Positions 1-8,799 of a stretch of DNA of 64,000 bases are shown piece after piece. The position numbers were made by a program, and so were the translations under genes. A model generated the notes under the pieces. That model made no database searches. It was not told the DNA's origin and worked only from the letters and a program-made list of their open reading frames with translations. Origin of the DNA: Edaphobacter bradus (GTDB lineage Bacteria > Acidobacteriota > Terriglobia > Terriglobales > Acidobacteriaceae). The first letter of the stretch is position 1. Each line of letters starts with the position of its first letter. The stretch spans positions 496,001-560,000 of the forward strand of contig NZ_JAGSYF010000002.1 of the NCBI RefSeq assembly GCF_025685645.1, given 5' to 3'.

Positions 1-515
1 ATCTGGGCGGTCTCGCCGCCAATGAGGGCGCAGCCATTGGCGCGGCAGGCGTCGGAGAGACCTTGAACCACGGTCTCGACGATGGAGTTCTCAAGCTTGC
101 CGGTGGCGAGGTAGTCGAGGAAGAAGAGCGGAGTGGCTCCCTGCACGGCGATGTCGTTGACGCAGTGGTTGACGAGGTCCTGGCCCACAGTATGGTGGAT
201 GCCAAGCTCGAAGGCGACCTTCAGCTTGGTGCCGACTCCGTCGCAGGAGGAGACGAGGACAGGATTGGGATACTTTTCAAGGTCGAGGCCGAAGAGCCCG
301 CCGAAGCCGCCAATCTCGCTAAGCACCTGCTTGTTGAAGGTCTTGCGGGCGAGCATCTTGATGCGATGCTTGCTGCGGTCGGCGGCGGAGATGTCGACGC
401 CGGCCTCGGCGTAAGTGATGGACTTCTTGGCCGCACCCGACTTCGCAGAGGTTTTTTTGACGGCCGCGGTACTGTCGGCGTTGATGGTGTCAGGGGTGAG
501 GAAGGTCTCCGGCAA
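1..515 (-). CDS. purM: Phosphoribosylformylglycinamidine cyclo-ligase (AIR synthetase), 5' part only
   Basis: PurM closes the imidazole ring of formylglycinamidine ribonucleotide using ATP, giving aminoimidazole ribonucleotide in purine synthesis. Reading the minus strand from 515 gives the family hallmarks SSCDGVGTKLK, then HHTVGQDLVNHCVND, FFLDYLATGKL and ALIGGETAQ; the frame is open to the window edge, so the C-terminal half is outside. I chose a TTG start at 515 because GGAG lies just upstream on that strand and the core begins soon after ITYAEAGVDI. About 18 residues of Ser/Ala/Lys-rich sequence precede the core, longer than in E. coli PurM. The DCC-family gene upstream runs the same way with a 94-base gap. 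Family assignment is firm; the start is less so. Confidence 0.88.
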   Translation of the reverse strand, partial: MPETFLTPDTINADSTAAVKKTSAKSGAAKKSITYAEAGVDISAADRSKHRIKMLARKTFNKQVLSEIGGFGGLFGLDLEKYPNPVLVSSCDGVGTKLKVAFELGIHHTVGQDLVNHCVNDIAVQGATPLFFLDYLATGKLENSIVETVVQGLSDACRANGCALIGGETAQ

Positions 516-609
516 GGTGCTCTCCAGGGATTTGCGTGCTCGAATCGAGGAATCTTAAGTCTAGCAGGGGAGAATTACGGGACTGAAAACGATGGTCTTA
601 GTGACCAGT

Positions 610-1050
610 CTACTGGTCGAGGCCGAGGATTCGGGAGCGCTCGCTGGGCGACGGGATGGGGCAGGTGGTGTAGCGGCCGAACAGACGATAGCGCACCCGG
701 GCGATGAGGCCGTAGCCAAACTCGCGCAGTGGGCGGGGTATGAGTCTGAGCGTGCGGCCGAGGATGGCCCAGCGGCCTCCAAGAATGCCCAGCGCGGAGG
801 CGACTGCGTCGCTGCGATAGTGGATCTTCTGGGCGGCGGTGAGGGTCTCGGTGAGGAGGATGACCCCGTCCAGTTGTGACGGCGCGGCGAGGAGTTCGGT
901 TCCGAGCGGGCTCTGCAGCGGGACGAAGCGGAAGACGCCCTGGGCGTCGCGGCGGAGGAGGAAGTGGACGACCCCATTGCAGAGGACGCATACGCCGTCG
1001 TAGAGGAGGACGGGACGCGAGACGAGCTGGCTGCGTTCGGCTTCGGTCAT
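610..1050 (-). CDS. DCC family thiol-disulfide oxidoreductase-like protein (DUF393)
   Basis: The 146-residue product opens with the family signature [21 protein letters not shown] split over its first 30 residues: the DxxCxxC motif that names the DCC family. A second conserved block, [11 protein letters not shown], follows. Members are small thioredoxin-fold-like proteins predicted to be thiol redox enzymes; a specific substrate is unknown. I start at ATG 1050 (MTEAERSQ) rather than the longer open frame, since upstream residues are not family-like and would run into hemL. The gene is divergent from hemL, with only 34 bases between the two chosen starts, so each promoter must lie inside the neighbouring coding region or both are very compact. 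Confidence 0.8.
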   Translation of the reverse strand: MTEAERSQLVSRPVLLYDGVCVLCNGVVHFLLRRDAQGVFRFVPLQSPLGTELLAAPSQLDGVILLTETLTAAQKIHYRSDAVASALGILGGRWAILGRTLRLIPRPLREFGYGLIARVRYRLFGRYTTCPIPSPSERSRILGLDQ

Positions 1051-1084
1051 GGAGCAGGCCCTTGTGACTCTTATACTTGAAGGC

Positions 1085-2377
1085 ATGGGTTTAAGATTGG
1101 ATCGCTCGCGTGAGTTGCAGGTTCGTGCTGAAAAGCTTTTGCCGGGAGGAGTGGATTCGCCGGTGCGGGCGTTTCGTTCTGTGGGGGGCGACCCTCCGTT
1201 TGTGATCCGGGCCGAGGGAGCCTATCTGTTTGATGAGGACGGCAATCGCTACCTCGACTACTTCGGGTCGTGGGGGCCGATGGTCCTGGGGCACGCCTTT
1301 GCGCCGGTGGTGGAGGCGATCCAGCAGGCGGCGGCGCGCGGCGCGAGCTTTGGGGCTTCAACGGCGGCTGAGGGCGATCTGGCCGAGCTGGTGCGGCGGT
1401 GCTTCCCTTCGGTCGAGAAGCTGCGGTTTGTCAGCTCGGGGACAGAGGCCTGTATGTCGGCGATCAGGCTGGCGCGCGGGTTTACAGGACGGAAGTTCGT
1501 CGTGAAGTTCGAGGGCTGCTACCACGGCCACTCCGACGCGATGCTGGTAAAAGCGGGCAGCGGAGTTGCGACGCTGGGAATCCCGGGGTCTGCGGGCGTG
1601 CCGGAGGAGACGGCGATGCATACGCTGGCGCTGCCGTTCAACAATCTCGATGCCGTGGAGGCGGCGTTTGCGGCACGGCCGGGCGAGATCGCCTGCGTGA
1701 TCGTGGAGCCAGTAGTTGGGAACGCGGGAACGATTCCTCCCGCACCGGACTATCTGGAGGGCCTGCGTGCGCTGACCCGGAAGGACGGCGCGCTGCTGAT
1801 TCTGGACGAGGTGATGACGGGGTTTCGTGTGGCACTGGGCGGAGCGCAGCAGCGGTATGGGGTCACTCCCGACCTGACGACGCTAGGCAAGATCGTCGGC
1901 GGAGGGCTGCCGTGCGGCGCGTTTGGCGGGCGGGCCGATGTGATGGACAAGCTCGCACCGCTGGGGCCGGTCTACCAGGCCGGGACGCTCAGCGGGAATC
2001 CGCTGGCGATGGCAGCGGGGATCTCAACCCTGAAGGAATTGATTGCGCGCGAGGGGGAGATCTACTCGCAACTCGAGAAGACGACTGCGGCGATCGCTGA
2101 CGGAGTGGCTGCAGTCGCACGCGAGGCTGGCGTGCCCCTGACGACGAACCGCGTCGGCTCGATGTTCACCTGGTTCTTCACCAGTGAGCCGGTGACAGAC
2201 TTTGCCAGCGCGGCGAAGTCGGATACGGCGGCCTTCGGAAGATTTCACCGAGCGATGCTGGAGGCGGGGGTGTGGCTGCCGCCGAGCCAGTTTGAGGCGG
2301 CGTTTGTCTCAACAGCGCACCGCACAGCTGAGGTGGAAGCGACGCTGGTTGCGGCGCGAACGGCGTTGCAGAGTTGA
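1085..2377 (+). CDS. hemL: Glutamate-1-semialdehyde 2,1-aminomutase
   Basis: HemL is a PLP-dependent class III aminotransferase that moves the amino group of glutamate-1-semialdehyde to make 5-aminolevulinate, the C5 route to tetrapyrroles. The 430-residue length is usual. Visible hallmarks are [13 protein letters not shown] near the N-terminus, the [17 protein letters not shown] cofactor-phosphate region, [11 protein letters not shown], and the Schiff-base lysine in TLGKIVGGG (about K269). I prefer ATG 1085 with GAAGG upstream; an in-frame ATG at 1049 would add 12 residues and overlap the divergent DCC start. No other heme genes are adjacent, so regulation cannot be judged. Confidence 0.95.
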   Translation: MGLRLDRSRELQVRAEKLLPGGVDSPVRAFRSVGGDPPFVIRAEGAYLFDEDGNRYLDYFGSWGPMVLGHAFAPVVEAIQQAAARGASFGASTAAEGDLAELVRRCFPSVEKLRFVSSGTEACMSAIRLARGFTGRKFVVKFEGCYHGHSDAMLVKAGSGVATLGIPGSAGVPEETAMHTLALPFNNLDAVEAAFAARPGEIACVIVEPVVGNAGTIPPAPDYLEGLRALTRKDGALLILDEVMTGFRVALGGAQQRYGVTPDLTTLGKIVGGGLPCGAFGGRADVMDKLAPLGPVYQAGTLSGNPLAMAAGISTLKELIAREGEIYSQLEKTTAAIADGVAAVAREAGVPLTTNRVGSMFTWFFTSEPVTDFASAAKSDTAAFGRFHRAMLEAGVWLPPSQFEAAFVSTAHRTAEVEATLVAARTALQS

Positions 2378-2396
2378 GTCGGCAATAGAACCTCAA

Positions 2397-3113
2397 TCAC
2401 GCCCAAGCGTCGACGGTGACGTAGCTAACCTGGCTGGGTGGAAGTTGCTGTAGCAAACGGTCGGTGGCCTCGACTGTCGCCATGCGAGGCGCATTCAACG
2501 CAAGATGCCCCCCGTCGTGGAGAACGATGTTAGAGGCGCGGCCGTCGCGCTGGTTGCGCGCGATGCCTCGGGTGGCACGGGCGAGGATTGCATCGCGGCC
2601 GATGGGGTTCCAGTCGCCGCAGATGATGTTCCACTGCACTGGAGTCAGGCCCAGCCGGCGAGCCGTCTTGAGAACGTAAGGACGGCGTGCTCCGTGGGGA
2701 GCGCGGAAGTAGCGCACAGGCGCACCGAGGGTGTCTTCAAGCGCGGCGTTGCAGCCGGTGAGCTCCGCGCGGATACGTGCGTTGGAGATGAAGGGCAGCC
2801 AGGGGTGTGTCGTCGAGTGATTGCCGATAAGGTGTCCAGCGGCGGCGATCTCGCGGACGAGCGTGGGCTGCGTGCGGACGAAGCGGCCGATCAGGAAGAA
2901 GGTGGCGCGGACGTCGTGATGCGCGAGAACTTCGAGCAGTCGCGGGGTGGCGGCGGGGTTGGGGCCATCGTCGTAGGTGAGCGCGATCTCGTTGGGCCTG
3001 TCGGGAGCGATGAGCGTTGGGCCGAAGAGCTGCGACTGCGGCGCGAGTGCGGCCCAGGCGAGGCCTGCTGCGGCGACGGAAGCGGCGGCGGTAAGTGCGG
3101 GAAGTGACGACAT
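2397..3113 (-). CDS. Polysaccharide deacetylase (NodB homology domain), exported
   Basis: This 238-residue protein has a hydrophobic Ala-rich N-terminus (signal peptide or anchor, residues about 3-25) and a carbohydrate esterase 4 domain. The motifs are visible: ALTYDDGPNP (catalytic Asp plus metal Asp), the metal-binding HSTTHPW pair of histidines, RAPHGARR, WNIICGDWNP and IVLHDGG. CE4 enzymes remove N- or O-acetyl groups from peptidoglycan, chitin oligomers or exopolysaccharide; the substrate here is unknown. I start at MSSLP (3113); an ATG three codons upstream is possible. It follows the DinB gene by 14 bases on the same strand, which suggests co-transcription without implying shared function. 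Confidence 0.87.
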   Translation of the reverse strand: MSSLPALTAAASVAAAGLAWAALAPQSQLFGPTLIAPDRPNEIALTYDDGPNPAATPRLLEVLAHHDVRATFFLIGRFVRTQPTLVREIAAAGHLIGNHSTTHPWLPFISNARIRAELTGCNAALEDTLGAPVRYFRAPHGARRPYVLKTARRLGLTPVQWNIICGDWNPIGRDAILARATRGIARNQRDGRASNIVLHDGGHLALNAPRMATVEATDRLLQQLPPSQVSYVTVDAWA

Positions 3114-3127
3114 GCCTGCCAACTAGT

Positions 3128-3610
3128 TTATGGCTTGGCGACGAGGTGTTCGATTTGCAGGAGGTGGTTGATGTCGTGGCCGGCCATGGTCTCGACGATG
3201 GTCCAGAAGGTCATGGTTCCGCGCTCGGGATGCGTGACGTGGCGGTGCCGGTCCTCTTCCTGGACGGTCGTCAACAGGCGAAGGTTCCAGTTGCGGGCGG
3301 CTTCGAAGAGGGCCAGCGCCTGGTCAATCTGATACGCGCCGTAACGCTGGGCCCAGCGTTCCTGGTCGAAGGGCTGGATGATGTGGTGGTCTTCGGCGAG
3401 GGTCTGACGCAGGCGGAAGCAGAAGACAACCTCGCAGTCGGCGAGGTGCGAGACAATCTCGCGGATGCTCCACTTGCCCGGCGCCGGCTGCTCGTTGACG
3501 CGCGTCGGGGGCAGCGGGTCGATGAGGGCGTGCAGCCGCTCGGAGGTGGTGGTGAGGACGACGACGGGATCGGCGTCTCCCAGGAACCTGGCGTACGGGT
3601 TCAGCTCCAT
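3128..3610 (-). CDS. DinB-like (DinB_2) four-helix protein
   Basis: The 160-residue product fits the DinB/YfiT-like superfamily: a small four-helix bundle with metal-binding histidines, here likely the His in SIREIVSHLADCE and the pair in MAGHDINHLLQIEHL near the C-terminus. Members include bacillithiol or mycothiol transferases and many uncharacterised proteins; no substrate can be named. The central stretch FDQERWAQRYGAY is typical of the DinB_2 subgroup. The gene starts at ATG 3610 and lies just upstream of the polysaccharide deacetylase on the same strand. Confidence 0.8.
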   Translation of the reverse strand: MELNPYARFLGDADPVVVLTTTSERLHALIDPLPPTRVNEQPAPGKWSIREIVSHLADCEVVFCFRLRQTLAEDHHIIQPFDQERWAQRYGAYQIDQALALFEAARNWNLRLLTTVQEEDRHRHVTHPERGTMTFWTIVETMAGHDINHLLQIEHLVAKP

Positions 3611-3666
3611 AAGCTGACGGTATCACGGGCGCTGGCCTGCGTAGTCACAGTTCGTCACGAAGATGT

Positions 3667-4097
3667 TTAGGATTCCCAGGGATCGTAACTGCCGATGTTC
3701 CAGAGGTGGCCTTCGGGATCGCGGCAGGTGAAGGCGCGGCCGCCGTAATCCATATTGCGGATGTCGAGAACCATTTCGGCCCCGGCGGCCTTTGCCGTGG
3801 CGTAGATGGCGTCGGCGTCGGAGACGACGAGGTAGATGCCCTTGGACTCGCGCAGGCCGATCTCGTCTGGCTGGACCATGAGCTTGGCGTATTCGCCTTC
3901 GTTCGAGGCCGAGCCGAGCATGATCATGCCGTTGCCGAAGGTGAGCTCGGCGTGGGCGACTGTGTTGTTCGGCCCATGTAGACCGCCTTCTTCTCGAGGC
4001 CGAAGGCGCGAACGAGCCAGTCGATGCCCGCCACTGCGTCGCGGTAGCGGAGGCTGGGGATGACGGTGGAGGTACAGGCTTTGGCTTGGCTGCTCAT
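3667..4097 (-). pseudogene. VOC/glyoxalase-fold protein, split by a one-base frameshift
   Basis: Two minus-strand frames together encode one vicinal-oxygen-chelate (glyoxalase/bleomycin-resistance) protein of about 143 residues. The first part, from MSSQAKACTS at 4097, gives IPSLRYRDAVAGIDWLVRAFG and runs to AVYMG; the second part resumes as PNNTVAHAELTFGNGMIMLG and continues through YLVVSDADAIYATAKAAGA and GRAFTCRDPEGHLWNIG to the stop at 3667. The join is near 3970-3976, where one missing base would restore the frame. Both halves keep family motifs without other damage, so this is either a very recent mutation or a sequencing error. Substrate unknown. Confidence 0.8.
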
Positions 4098-4189
4098 GGA
4101 ATCGACCTCAGTTGGCGCGGCATCCAAAATTGTGGCGGCACGCCGCAATGCTGCGATTGTAGGACAATAGAAACTAAAGGATTGAATGG

Positions 4190-6184
4190 ATGGCGGAAGA
4201 GCGTGTTGTAGGGATTGACCTTGGGACGACGAACTCCCTTGTGGCTTATATGCAGGGAGATACCCCTGCGGTCATTCCCGGTGAGGACGGCGACCGGCTG
4301 GTTCCGTCGGTGGTGGCGGTGACCGGCAACGGCGTTGTGGTGGGAAACGCGGCGCACCAGACGCTGCTCGAAGATGCAGGCAGCGTGGTGTACTCGGCTA
4401 AGCGGCTGATGGGACGCGGCGTGGAGGATGTGCAGGACGAGCTGAAGCTCTTCCCCTTCAAGCTTGCCGATGGGCTGCAGCCGGGCGAGGTGCTGCAGCT
4501 CAAAGTTGGCGGGCTGACCATGACTCCGCCGGAGATCTCGGCGTATGTGCTGACACAGCTCAAGAGAAACGCGGAGCGGTACTTCGGGGCTCCGATCACG
4601 AAGGCCGTGATTACGGTTCCTGCCTACTTCAACGATGCGCAGCGGCAGGCGACGAAGGACGCAGGACGTATCGCGGGGCTTGAGGTCCTGCGGCTGGTGA
4701 ACGAGCCGACGGCGGCCGCTCTGGCCTATGGGCTGGACAAGAACAAAGACGGGCTGATCGCGGTGTATGACTTCGGCGGCGGGACGTTCGATATCTCCAT
4801 CCTGAAGCTGCACGAGGGAATCTTCGAGGTCGTCGCGACCGGCGGTGATACGCACCTCGGCGGCGACGACATCGACAACCTGCTGATTGCGATTGCGCTG
4901 GACGACATTGCCGGCGATCTGGGCGAAGATCTTCGCCACAACGGCGAGGCGGTGCAGTCGATCCGCAAGGCGGTAATCGAGGCGAAGATCTGGCTCTCGG
5001 AGAATGAAGTAGCCCGGCTGGATGTGACGCTCCCGAGCGGGAGACGCTATACCCGCGAGATTGCACGCGAGCAGTTCGAAAGGCTTATCGCCGGTGTGAT
5101 CGCGCGGACGGCAGACCCCTGCAAGCAGGCCCTGAAGGACGCCGGGATCGATCCGGCGCAGATCGACGAAGTGGTTCTGGTCGGCGGATCGACGCGCATT
5201 CCGGCCGTGCGGAAGCTGGTGGATGATGTCTTCGGCCTGAGCGCGCGGGGCAAGAAGCCGCACACCGAGCTGAATCCCGATGAAGTTGTCGCGCTGGGGG
5301 CTGCTGTGCAGGCGCAGATTCTCGCCGGCGGCTCGAAGGCTACGGAAGACCTACTGCTGCTCGACGTGACTCCACTGTCGCTGGGCATCGAGGCTCTGGG
5401 CGGCGTGGTGGCGAAGATCATCCAGCGCAACTCGACCATTCCCGCCAGCGCGACCGAGCACTTCACAACGGGCGTGGACGGGCAAACAAATGTGGCCATT
5501 CACGTGGTGCAGGGAGAGCGCGAACTGGCAAAGGACTGCCGGTCCCTGGCACGCTTCGACCTGAAGGGCATCCCGCCCATGATGGCCGGGCTGCCGCGCA
5601 TCGAGGTGAAGTTCCTGATCGACGCCAACGGCATCCTGCACGTGAGCGCGCGCGAGCAGCGCAGCGGTAAAGAGGCCGAGGTCGAGGTGAAGCCCACCTA
5701 CGGGCTGACCGACGAGCAGGTGGAGGAGATGATCCTGTCATCGTTCGACAACGCCGAGGAGGACATCCGCGTGCGGCAGGTCATCGAGGCGAAGAACGAG
5801 GCCGAGACGATCCTGGCGGCTGTGGACAAGGGCCGCAGCCACGCCTCATGGCAGCAGTTGAGCGCAGGCGAGGTCGCAAAGATTGACGAGGCCGAGGCAG
5901 AGGTGAAGACTTCGGTGAAGGGCGACGACCACAAGGCGATCCGCGCGGCGATCGAGCGGCTGGACGTAGCGACGCGGCGGTTCGCCGAATTGATGATGGA
6001 TTCAGCCGTATCCGGCGCGATCGGCGGCAAGACGATGCAGGCCGCAGGTGAGAGCATAGGAGAAGGCCCCACCGCGCCGCATCCCTTCGCAAAGGCGCAG
6101 GTGCTGAGCACGGATGCGGCGGCCGAGGCAATTGAAGATTCAGTGAAGGAAACGGCTACGGCCGGAGAGTCGACAGAAGATTAA
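4190..6184 (+). CDS. hscA: Hsp70-type Fe-S cluster assembly chaperone
   Basis: The 664-residue protein has the full Hsp70 plan: phosphate-1 motif [22 protein letters not shown], phosphate-2 motif [14 protein letters not shown], adenosine motif [13 protein letters not shown], then a substrate-binding domain ([28 protein letters not shown]) and a helical lid. HscA helps the scaffold IscU release [2Fe-2S] clusters to target proteins. I call HscA rather than DnaK because the gene is followed at 28 bases by an ISC-type ferredoxin and then iscX, the order seen in isc operons. It is longer than E. coli HscA (616 residues), and hscB, iscU and iscS are not in the window. A DnaK paralogue in an isc-like setting is the alternative. 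Confidence 0.85.
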   Translation: MAEERVVGIDLGTTNSLVAYMQGDTPAVIPGEDGDRLVPSVVAVTGNGVVVGNAAHQTLLEDAGSVVYSAKRLMGRGVEDVQDELKLFPFKLADGLQPGEVLQLKVGGLTMTPPEISAYVLTQLKRNAERYFGAPITKAVITVPAYFNDAQRQATKDAGRIAGLEVLRLVNEPTAAALAYGLDKNKDGLIAVYDFGGGTFDISILKLHEGIFEVVATGGDTHLGGDDIDNLLIAIALDDIAGDLGEDLRHNGEAVQSIRKAVIEAKIWLSENEVARLDVTLPSGRRYTREIAREQFERLIAGVIARTADPCKQALKDAGIDPAQIDEVVLVGGSTRIPAVRKLVDDVFGLSARGKKPHTELNPDEVVALGAAVQAQILAGGSKATEDLLLLDVTPLSLGIEALGGVVAKIIQRNSTIPASATEHFTTGVDGQTNVAIHVVQGERELAKDCRSLARFDLKGIPPMMAGLPRIEVKFLIDANGILHVSAREQRSGKEAEVEVKPTYGLTDEQVEEMILSSFDNAEEDIRVRQVIEAKNEAETILAAVDKGRSHASWQQLSAGEVAKIDEAEAEVKTSVKGDDHKAIRAAIERLDVATRRFAELMMDSAVSGAIGGKTMQAAGESIGEGPTAPHPFAKAQVLSTDAAAEAIEDSVKETATAGESTED

Positions 6185-6212
6185 GTTATTGAGTGAGATA
6201 AAGAAGTAAGTT

Positions 6213-6647
6213 ATGGGCGAAATCAATAAGGATCAGGTTGTGGATTTGTCGAAGCCCGCGGGCGAAGGCATGGTGAGGGTGACGTTTGAGCCTGAAGGCC
6301 GGACCGTGGAGTTTCCATTCGATTCGCTGCCGTACGAAGGGCACGGAGAGCCGATGTCGTTCCTCGACGTCGCGGAGAACTTCGATATCTTTCTGGACCA
6401 TGCATGCGGCGGCGTGTGCGCGTGCACGACCTGTCACCTGTGGGTAAAAGACGGGGCGAACGGCATCAGCGAGCCCGAGGATAAGGAACTCGACCGCATG
6501 GAGACGGCTGCCGACCTGCAGTTGAACTCACGGCTCGGCTGCCAGGCCGTGATCGAGAAACCGGGGACGTATGTCGTTGAGATCCCCAAGTGGAACCGCA
6601 ACTACGTGCAGGAGGGCAAGCCCGCCGTAGCGGTCAAGAACGACTGA
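6213..6647 (+). CDS. fdx: ISC-type [2Fe-2S] ferredoxin
   Basis: The 144-residue protein carries the adrenodoxin/ISC ferredoxin cysteine pattern C-X5-C-X2-C-X35-C (C65, C71, C74, C110, with an extra C69) in HACGGVCACTTCHLWV and RLGCQAV. ISC ferredoxins supply electrons for sulfur reduction during Fe-S cluster assembly on IscU. The N-terminal beta-grasp part (MVRVTFEPEGRTVEFPF) has an insertion, LPYEGHGEPMS, before the cluster loop, and the C-terminus is about 25 residues longer than E. coli Fdx. It sits 28 bases after hscA, with AAGAAG ahead of its ATG, so it is presumably in one transcript with hscA and iscX. Confidence 0.9.
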   Translation: MGEINKDQVVDLSKPAGEGMVRVTFEPEGRTVEFPFDSLPYEGHGEPMSFLDVAENFDIFLDHACGGVCACTTCHLWVKDGANGISEPEDKELDRMETAADLQLNSRLGCQAVIEKPGTYVVEIPKWNRNYVQEGKPAVAVKND

Positions 6648-6819
6648 CCGCAGACCCCGCTCAGAAGTCAGCTAAATCCACTTTTAACACACGGAACTGA
6701 CGCCTACGCCTTCGCTGTAGCTCTCTTCCTTATCACTGCGTCGATTGGATGATCTCCTGCGGAGGCCGTTCGTCGAGCTGTCATCTGCCCGCCGTAGAAT
6801 AGCGTCAGGAGGAGTGCCG

Positions 6820-7035
6820 ATGCCGCGCGAGATCAACTGGACCGATTCCGAGGAGATTGGAATTCAACTGCAGGAGAAGTATCCCGAGATCGATCCCTAC
6901 ACAGTGAGGTTTACCGATCTGCACAAGTACGTCACCGAGTTGCCCGGGTTCGTGGGCGATCCGGCGAAGTCGAACGAAAGCATTCTGGAGGCGATCCAGA
7001 CGGCGTGGCATGAGGAGTACGAGGACGCGAAGTAG
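6820..7035 (+). CDS. iscX: IscX-family Fe-S assembly protein
   Basis: This 71-residue acidic protein matches the IscX (YfhJ) family: it opens with INWTDSEEIGIQL, then YPEIDPYTVRFTDLHKYV, and ends with ILEAIQTAWHEEYED. IscX binds IscS and iron and modulates cluster formation. I start at ATG 6820, preceded by AGGAG at ideal spacing; the longer open frame upstream has no family similarity. It completes the trio hscA-fdx-iscX, though 172 bases separate it from fdx, enough for its own promoter. Confidence 0.9.
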   Translation: MPREINWTDSEEIGIQLQEKYPEIDPYTVRFTDLHKYVTELPGFVGDPAKSNESILEAIQTAWHEEYEDAK

Positions 7036-7059
7036 GCGTTTCGAATCCAGGCTTTCGAC

Positions 7060-8706
7060 TCATAGACGCGAGCGGAGCTGCTGCAGGAGCGCCGAGCCGG
7101 AGAGGCGAAGCACCATCGCAGCAAGCAGCGCCCACACGAGCGTTCCGAGGGCAATCACTTCGATGTCGCGAAGATGGCTGTGCGAAACAGTCACGCGATG
7201 CGCGATCGCGTAAGCCCCCGCGAGACTGATTGCCGCCGCGAGAAGAGCGCGCGCCAGTTCGCCGAACTCCAGACCCGAGAGCCGAACCAGTCCTTTGCGA
7301 TTCAGCAGCAGAGCGAGCACCAGCGTCTGGACGACGATCCCGGCATTCGAGGCAAACGTGAGGCCGGTGATTCCCGCGCTGCGAAAGAGAAGGCTGTAGA
7401 CCGGGATCGAGAGCAGCGTGACGGCCCATCCTGCAGTCGCGGGAGTGACCGTGTCTCCTGCGGCGTAGAAGGAGCGTGCGTAGATTCCCTGCGCCGCCCA
7501 GAACGCGATCGATAGCGTGAAGATGGTGAAGTAAAGCGCGGTCGATTGCGCGTCGGCCGGCGTGAATGAGCCTCCGCGAAACAGATCGACGATGGGCGAG
7601 GCGAGCGCGATCATCCAGGCTCCGAGCAGAAACGACGCGGCCAGGACGCGCGAGACGGAGCGATTGACCGCGACGGCAAACTCGCCAAGCCGATTCTGGC
7701 TGAAGAGCGCGGAGAAGAACGGCAGCGACGCCGCTCCGGCAGCCTGGCCGAGGATGCCCATAGGAGCATTGAAGAGCGTCTTGGCCACGGTGAGCCGCGA
7801 GATTCCGCCTGTGTCGTTCGACGCGAAGTAGGCCAGAATCCACTTGTCGGCTGTGACTAGCGAGACGCCAATCATCAGGGGAAACGTGAGTCGAAGCCAC
7901 TCCAGAAATGCCGGATGGCGGAGATTGAGAATGGGCTGGTAGCGCAGTCCCTCGCGAAATGCCCCGAATGCCGTAAGAGCCGCAGGCCCGACGATGACCC
8001 CAGCGAGAACGCCGATGGCGAGCGAGTAGATTCCGAAGCGTTGATGAAGAAAGACAGCGCCGAGGATGATGCCGAGGTTGTAGATGAGCGGCGTGATCGC
8101 CTGGTAGATAAAGATCTTGCGGACGAGCAGCCGCGAACCGATGACACCGCCGATGAAGAAGAAGAGCTGCGCAGGCAGCAGGATTCGCGTCAGCGAGGTG
8201 CAGAGCGCGGCCTGGTAAGGATCGAAGCCACGGAAGGCGACTCGCGTGTAAAAGGGCGCGAAGACCTCAGCAAGCACGATGCCGGCGCCGAGGACCACGA
8301 TCATCGCGTTGAGAACGATGGACAGCGCACGATCGCCGCCGGCCTCGTCGCCCTCCGCGCGATAGCGGTTGAGGATGGTGACGAGCGAGATGGAGGCGAC
8401 TCCGCCGACGAGGAAATACGCAAGCATGTCGGGGAGTTGGAAGGCGGCGTTGTAGGCGTCGGTCTGCGGGCCCGCTCCGAAGATGTAGTTGATGTACTTC
8501 TGGCGCACGAGGCCAAGGACGCCGGAGAGAAGCGTCGAGAGCATGAGAAGCAGCGTCGCCGAGAACGCGCTGTGCGAGGCCGAGGGGTGAAGAAACGCCA
8601 GAAGTCTGCGCCGGAGCCCTGTCTCGCCGGCACGCGGAGCCTGCGGAGCTTGAACTGGGGCTTGCAGTGGCCCGGGGGTCGAGTTGGGATCGTCGGTTGC
8701 GTTCAC
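7060..8706 (-). CDS. murJ: Lipid II flippase MurJ (MviN)
   Basis: MurJ moves the peptidoglycan precursor lipid II across the inner membrane. The 548-residue product has the family opening SATLLLMLSTLLSGVLGLVRQ followed by YIFGAGPQTDAYNAAFQLPDML, and about 14 hydrophobic segments to the C-terminus, the family's usual topology. The N-terminus is a Pro/Gln-rich cytoplasmic tail of about 35 residues before the first helix. I start at GTG 8706 because the open frame upstream runs antisense through the divergent LysR gene; this start has no strong ribosome site. A gene for the essential enzyme family, but the organism may hold paralogues. Confidence 0.9.
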   Translation of the reverse strand: MNATDDPNSTPGPLQAPVQAPQAPRAGETGLRRRLLAFLHPSASHSAFSATLLLMLSTLLSGVLGLVRQKYINYIFGAGPQTDAYNAAFQLPDMLAYFLVGGVASISLVTILNRYRAEGDEAGGDRALSIVLNAMIVVLGAGIVLAEVFAPFYTRVAFRGFDPYQAALCTSLTRILLPAQLFFFIGGVIGSRLLVRKIFIYQAITPLIYNLGIILGAVFLHQRFGIYSLAIGVLAGVIVGPAALTAFGAFREGLRYQPILNLRHPAFLEWLRLTFPLMIGVSLVTADKWILAYFASNDTGGISRLTVAKTLFNAPMGILGQAAGAASLPFFSALFSQNRLGEFAVAVNRSVSRVLAASFLLGAWMIALASPIVDLFRGGSFTPADAQSTALYFTIFTLSIAFWAAQGIYARSFYAAGDTVTPATAGWAVTLLSIPVYSLLFRSAGITGLTFASNAGIVVQTLVLALLLNRKGLVRLSGLEFGELARALLAAAISLAGAYAIAHRVTVSHSHLRDIEVIALGTLVWALLAAMVLRLSGSALLQQLRSRL

Positions 8707-8799
8707 TGGATTCGCGGCTTGAGATGATTCTATCGGGCTAAACGCAAGCGGAGACTTATGCTGTGGGTAGCGTGGGTGGTTCGCGGGCGAGGAGAGGAC

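Noticed and set aside
4094..5263. 389-codon minus-strand open frame
   Set aside because: It is antisense to hscA, with no protein-family pattern and high Arg content from GC-rich shadow reading.
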